From contig JANTFQ010000066.1 of assembly GCA_024763405.1 (NCBI GenBank), positions 1 through 9,530 on the forward strand: DNA of 9,530 nt, written 5' to 3'. Numbering within the stretch: the stretch's first letter is position 1; each line of letters starts with the position of its first letter. This document shows positions 5,424 to 9,530 of the stretch, piece by piece. The notes beneath the pieces are model-generated. The model had not been told where the DNA came from and ran no database searches. It saw nothing but the letters and a program-made list of their open reading frames with translations. This DNA is from Calditrichaceae bacterium (GTDB lineage Bacteria; Calditrichota; Calditrichia; Calditrichales; Calditrichaceae). Position numbers and translations under genes: made by a program.

Positions 5424-8400
5424 AACATAAAAAATCGAATTTTATAATTGGTTTAAGCTTCTTATTGATGCTTTATATGTTATTCCCTTTAAAAATATTA
5501 GCCCAGGATGTACAGGGTGAAAATTGTAGTGAGATAGCAAGTTCCACATCGGCCACAACATCACCTTTTGACCCACCCGAAGCAAACGATCAGGTCTTTG
5601 TAATTAACGAAGGCCCTTATCTGGATACCGGTTGCAGTTTTCGCAGCAGCGGCCCGTTGATTATCAATTTGAATGTAACGCGTTTTGTGGGTGAAGTGGA
5701 CCAGGATGGACATCTGGTTAATGCCGATTTCTTAATAGGCCAGGGTTTAATTCCCGAAAAACTTCGAATCGAAATGCCCGCCTATGACGTGGATAACAAT
5801 GCGAATGTAACCTCATTTGAACCGGAAAGAGACCGCGTGTCTTTCAACGGAAAAGAAGTTGGGTATTTGGAAGGAGAAAATAATACCTGGATCTATAACG
5901 GTTTTGATGTAGATATTCATGACGTAAAATTTCCAAACTATTCCACAAGCGGTCCAATTACACCGGCTGTTAATGAAATACGTATTGATATTGATGTGGC
6001 TAATGAAGGCTCCGGTGAATATTGGTGTACGGCCATCGACTGGGTTGCCCTGCGTACACTTAATGCCTGGCGGCCGGTTCTATTGGTTCATGGTTTTCTG
6101 TTTGGGGAACCCGGCATGTGGGAAGAGCTTTGGGAACCTGAATTGAATAATTTAAAAATTGAAAACCAGGCGATTGAAGTTGGTAAGGTTTCAAGTATCG
6201 AGCATAACAGCGCATTGATTGCCGAAGAAGTAGAGAAGATGCGTACAAAATACGGGGTGGATAAAATTATTATCACTTCCCACAGTAAAGGCGGCCTGGA
6301 TTCCCGTGATTATATCCGCAATCATAATGATATTGCCGACCTCATAATGTTAGGGACGCCAAACGCCGGATCGCCTCTGGCCGATTATGCTCAGGGCGTT
6401 GCAATATTGTTAGATATTGCTACGGGATACCCGGTATCACTGGTTACAAATTTTCTGGCGCCGGGCGGTGAAGAATTGAGCACTGCAAATATGCTTTTAT
6501 TCAATATGTACACCGGAGAGAATGAAAATACCGATTATATCACGATGGCTGGTAATCATAACCCGGATGATAATGGTGCCTGGTATCTGCCCGGAGATGA
6601 TGATTTGGTTGTACCGGTTTACAGTGTTAACTGGTTAGACTATGCAGTTCCCCATGAATTTCTCTCAGAAGATGAATACTCCGAACATTCCGGATTATAT
6701 AAATCGGATGATATATTTAATACTTTATTACCCTATATAAAACCAGCGTCAATGTCTTCATCCTTAGCAAAGATTGCGCTAAATTTAAGTAGTAGTACGG
6801 GTCCGGTTCTGGCATCGGCTTCAAATGATATTAGTGCATTTATTAATCATGCTTCGTTAAACTCTGTACAGAATGTAAATAAATTTGCGATTACTCAAAC
6901 CGAAAAATTACTTCCACATACGAAGAGCATGGTGGATGTGATTAAAACCGGTGAAGTGCAAACGAAAATAATTACCGTTGACGCCGCAACCAGGGGCGCT
7001 TTGCAGATACTTTGGGGTGAAGGCGACCTCGATTTAGTTGTAATCGATCCTAATGGAAAACGTATTGACCAGACCGAAGCAGGCATTAATCCGGATATTT
7101 CTTTTTATTCATACGAACAAATAAATGGCCTGCGTTATGAAGGGTATTTGATAAATAATCCCGTAGCCGGAGACTGGCAGTTCGAGGTAAATGGAGTTAC
7201 TGTCCCGTCTGCAGACGGTGAAGGATATGGGGCCGTTGCTTTTCTGGAAAACAGTGCGGTTGAATTAGCGTTTTCTACAGACGCCGATTTCTACCGTAAT
7301 TCCGGGCAGGTCCTTTTTCAGGCGACTTTAACTGAAAATGGTGCAGCACTCACAAATGCTACCGTTTCTGCTAATGTACGCAAACCGGATGGAACATCTG
7401 AAGAAATAACATTGTTCGACGATGGCACCAATGGTGACGATATTGCCGGAGATGGTGTTTATAAATATATTTATTCGAATACCCAATCTGGTGGTATTTA
7501 CAATATTGTTGTGCATGCCAACCGTCAACAGGCTCCTGTTTTTACCAGAGAAGAAGCCACTATTATCTCTGTATCGAAGTCGCTTTCAAAATTTAATGGT
7601 TCTTTTAATGATTATGGAAATGACCTTGATAATAATGGCCTTTTCGACGAGTTGCGTATCGAAGTTGGTGTAGACATTGATGTTGCCGGAAAATATTGTA
7701 TCAGTGGTAACTTAGAAGATGAGGCCGGAAATTTTATTCAGTTCACTTCTTTTGAAAATGATTTCTCCGCCGGAACGCATACGGTAACGCTGGTTTTTGA
7801 TGGCAATAAAATCTACAGCAACCTTCAGAATGGTTCATTCAAATTGAGAGATCTAACTTTAACGGAGCTTCATGATGATGGCCTCCTTTTGGTGGATATA
7901 TTGAAATCGGCATATGAGACAAAAGCATATCAATACGACCAGTTTGAACGATTGGATATTATTTTAAACGGGCATAACGATGACTATGGAATTGATACAA
8001 ACAATAACGGTTTATATGATATCCTGCATGTTGATGTTGGCGTTGATATAAGATATGCCGGCAATTATAATTGGAGTGCAAAATTATTTGATAAAACAGG
8101 CAAAGAACTTGATATCGGGACACAATCCGGATATTTAGATGCCGGCTTAGGTACAATAGCGCTGGAGTTTGACGGTGAAATAATTGGTAAAAATGGTGTA
8201 GATGGACCATTTTATGTTAAAGATTTGTTAATGTATGGTTCTGGCGGTTCCAATTTAGTTGCAGTAGATGCGGCGGAAACGAAAGCATATCCATTCACAG
8301 AATTCGAGGGTTCTATCCTGCCGTTTGAAGAATTAACAACACTCGCTTCCAAAATTGCCTTTTATGAGGGTGATGACCAACTCTTTGTTTATCAAAAATA

Positions 8401-9118
8401 CGTTTTAAACAAAAATACGGACGCCTTCAATTTTGAAACTGAAACTGTAAAAATTATGGTAGGCTCATACGAAGCCGTTATTCCTGCTGGAAGTTTTACC
8501 CGTGTTGATAATTGGGAAAATTTCATCGCGACTGATGACACCCTTATATGGAGCTATCTTTCCGGAGAAGATACAGGGCTTTTAGGTATGAGTTTTGTTT
8601 TGATTGATAGTTCGTATGGGCTTGTTTCCTACGTGGCTAACCATATCGATATGCAGCCCACATTACAAAACTACACTGCCGATGCTTGCCCGATAAAGAT
8701 AGAAATTGGCAATGATGTTGGGGAAGAGACAGCGGTGTATGATGTCAGAATGAACCGATGGACGATCATGGGGCCTCCTATGCCACGCCGAGATCTGGAA
8801 TCACAGAACGGTGCACCTGTCCTTGAGGATTTTACTTTATTGCAGAACTATCCAAATCCTTTTAATCCGCAAACCCAAATTGCGTTTAGCGTACCTGAAA
8901 ACAGCCAGGTAACGATTCAAATTTATGATATTAACGGAAGATTGGTGAATGATTTACTCAACATCCACACTGAACCGGGAATCCATAAAGTTATTTGGAA
9001 GGGCAACGATAATTCCGGCCGATCGGTAGCAAGCGGGATTTATATTTATAAATTAACTGCAGTTAGCGAAGCTGGTGTTCAACACTTTCTGTATCGTAAA
9101 ATGACACTTTTGCGTTGA
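5420..9118 (+). CDS. Secreted multidomain lipase/esterase-like alpha/beta hydrolase with type IX sorting domain
   Basis: Encodes 1232 residues. The signal peptide is cleaved after LAQ (29). Residues about 55-212 form a beta-rich domain (C36, C72 and C203 could form a disulfide). The alpha/beta hydrolase spans about 217-440: HGF oxyanion segment (224-226), nucleophile elbow SHSKGG with S289, GTPNAGSP (312-319), probable acid D394 or D395 in GDDDLVVP, and probable base H423. This resembles LipA/PGAP1-type lipases, so an ester-cleaving enzyme is likely, but the substrate is unknown. Next come a PPC-like sandwich with GDLDLVVIDPNG (535-546) and a domain with FDDGTNGDDIAGDGVY (666-681), as found in VWA/CLCA-type proteins. 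Two repeats of 120-124 residues follow (723-843 and 845-963), then an unassigned domain (965-1110). The type A sorting domain (1138-1232) starts with LQNYPNPFNP. The protein should cross the outer membrane by type IX secretion and be surface-bound or released. Confidence 0.9.
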   Translation: MKHKKSNFIIGLSFLLMLYMLFPLKILAQDVQGENCSEIASSTSATTSPFDPPEANDQVFVINEGPYLDTGCSFRSSGPLIINLNVTRFVGEVDQDGHLVNADFLIGQGLIPEKLRIEMPAYDVDNNANVTSFEPERDRVSFNGKEVGYLEGENNTWIYNGFDVDIHDVKFPNYSTSGPITPAVNEIRIDIDVANEGSGEYWCTAIDWVALRTLNAWRPVLLVHGFLFGEPGMWEELWEPELNNLKIENQAIEVGKVSSIEHNSALIAEEVEKMRTKYGVDKIIITSHSKGGLDSRDYIRNHNDIADLIMLGTPNAGSPLADYAQGVAILLDIATGYPVSLVTNFLAPGGEELSTANMLLFNMYTGENENTDYITMAGNHNPDDNGAWYLPGDDDLVVPVYSVNWLDYAVPHEFLSEDEYSEHSGLYKSDDIFNTLLPYIKPASMSSSLAKIALNLSSSTGPVLASASNDISAFINHASLNSVQNVNKFAITQTEKLLPHTKSMVDVIKTGEVQTKIITVDAATRGALQILWGEGDLDLVVIDPNGKRIDQTEAGINPDISFYSYEQINGLRYEGYLINNPVAGDWQFEVNGVTVPSADGEGYGAVAFLENSAVELAFSTDADFYRNSGQVLFQATLTENGAALTNATVSANVRKPDGTSEEITLFDDGTNGDDIAGDGVYKYIYSNTQSGGIYNIVVHANRQQAPVFTREEATIISVSKSLSKFNGSFNDYGNDLDNNGLFDELRIEVGVDIDVAGKYCISGNLEDEAGNFIQFTSFENDFSAGTHTVTLVFDGNKIYSNLQNGSFKLRDLTLTELHDDGLLLVDILKSAYETKAYQYDQFERLDIILNGHNDDYGIDTNNNGLYDILHVDVGVDIRYAGNYNWSAKLFDKTGKELDIGTQSGYLDAGLGTIALEFDGEIIGKNGVDGPFYVKDLLMYGSGGSNLVAVDAAETKAYPFTEFEGSILPFEELTTLASKIAFYEGDDQLFVYQKYVLNKNTDAFNFETETVKIMVGSYEAVIPAGSFTRVDNWENFIATDDTLIWSYLSGEDTGLLGMSFVLIDSSYGLVSYVANHIDMQPTLQNYTADACPIKIEIGNDVGEETAVYDVRMNRWTIMGPPMPRRDLESQNGAPVLEDFTLLQNYPNPFNPQTQIAFSVPENSQVTIQIYDINGRLVNDLLNIHTEPGIHKVIWKGNDNSGRSVASGIYIYKLTAVSEAGVQHFLYRKMTLLR
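7586..8308 (+). repeat. Tandem protein repeat with dockerin-like calcium loops
   Basis: Two copies within the hydrolase gene, residues 723-843 and 845-963. Each has DYG, then a loop D-x-[DN]-x-N-G-x-x-D (735-743 and 859-867), then VGVDI-x-x-AG-x-Y, and ends ETKAY (833 and 953). The offset is 124 residues at the front and 120 at the end. The loop geometry suggests calcium binding. DNA identity is low, so this is an old duplication at protein level. Confidence 0.75.
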
Positions 9119-9154
9119 TTTGTAATAGAATTTTCGTTTAAATTGTGTTTTAAT

Positions 9155-9193
9155 AACAACTGGTCCTCAGGCTATGTCTGGGAACCAGTTGTT
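9155..9193 (+). terminator. Strong hairpin after the hydrolase gene
   Basis: AACAACTGGT (9155-9164) pairs perfectly with ACCAGTTGTT (9184-9193). The stem continues with CC/GG and CAG/CTG past single-base bulges around the loop GCTATGT. The sequence after it is AT-rich but has no pure T run. Placed 36 bases after the stop codon, it probably ends the transcript and might work in both directions. Confidence 0.6.
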
Positions 9194-9530
9194 TATAATA
9201 TTTCTCTTTCAATAGAAAATTTTGGCTTTGGATGTGACCGTTTTTTTTTGAATAGCTATTTCCCATTTCTTACAGGTAATACAGAGATGCGTTTTAAGCA
9301 TTTTGCATTGATGAAAAATAAGCAGGATTTTATATACCTTAAGTCAGCCAGACTTTCTCTAACACTTTAAATTGAACCTGTAAATATGAACACATATCTT
9401 TCTTTTACTGGAATAAAATTAGAAAAAGAAACTTCCAATTATATCTTTTATACTTTTTTAAATATATTAAAGTTAGTAGACTGCCTAAAAATGTTTTAAT
9501 TCCAAATAGAGAATATTAATAAACGATAAT
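9194..9530. other. AT-rich terminal spacer, no supported gene
   Basis: I see no domain, RNA gene or clear promoter here. A 75-codon frame from a TTG at 9143 runs through the hairpin and is best ignored. A 37-codon ATG frame at 9386-9499 has no supporting features. The stretch is probably upstream sequence of a gene beyond the window. Confidence 0.4.

Noticed and set aside
9143..9370. 75-codon ORF after the hydrolase gene
   Set aside because: It starts at a TTG and runs through the whole terminator hairpin, so the hairpin explains this stretch better.
9386..9499. 37-codon ATG frame near the right edge
   Set aside because: It is short and AT-rich, with no ribosome site, hydrophobic segment or neighbour relationship to support it.

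Overview
The window reads as chromosomal DNA from a bacterium of the FCB superphylum (Bacteroidota, Ignavibacteria, Calditrichota, KSB1 and relatives). The strongest evidence is the C-terminal domain of the large secreted protein at the right, which contains LQNYPNPFNP followed by a FlgD-like Ig fold. This is the type A sorting domain used by type IX (Por) secretion in that group. AT-rich spacers, signal peptides ending in Q and poor Shine-Dalgarno sequences agree with this. The phylum cannot be fixed from the sequence alone. All convincing genes lie on the + strand.

Left part (1-1969): a two-component pair. The ATPase domain of a histidine kinase, cut by the window edge, overlaps by 26 bases the gene for an NtrC-type response regulator (receiver, AAA+ sigma-54 activator, Fis-type helix-turn-helix). 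The AAA+ domain has an unusual sensor I sequence.

Middle (1970-4142): a spacer with two imperfect 29-base direct repeats, a promoter-like site that fits both a sigma-54 element and a sigma-70 -35 box, and a nested inverted repeat. Next comes a 47-codon membrane-peptide ORF, and 10 bases after it a signal-peptide protein made of seven Asp-box (BNR/Ycf48-like) blades. A spacer of about 715 bases follows, with a possibly frameshifted small membrane ORF and a terminator-like hairpin.

Right part (4143-9118): two translationally coupled secreted-protein genes (ATGA overlap). The first is a sialidase-like propeller protein. The second is a 1232-residue multidomain lipase/esterase-like alpha/beta hydrolase with beta-sandwich modules, two tandem calcium-loop repeats and the sorting domain. 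A good hairpin terminator follows, and the last 340 bases hold no supported gene.

A working model, which is inference, is that the sensor/regulator pair controls some of the downstream envelope or secreted proteins. Of the three exported proteins only the hydrolase carries the type IX sorting signal, so the two propeller proteins would remain in the periplasm or attach by other means.
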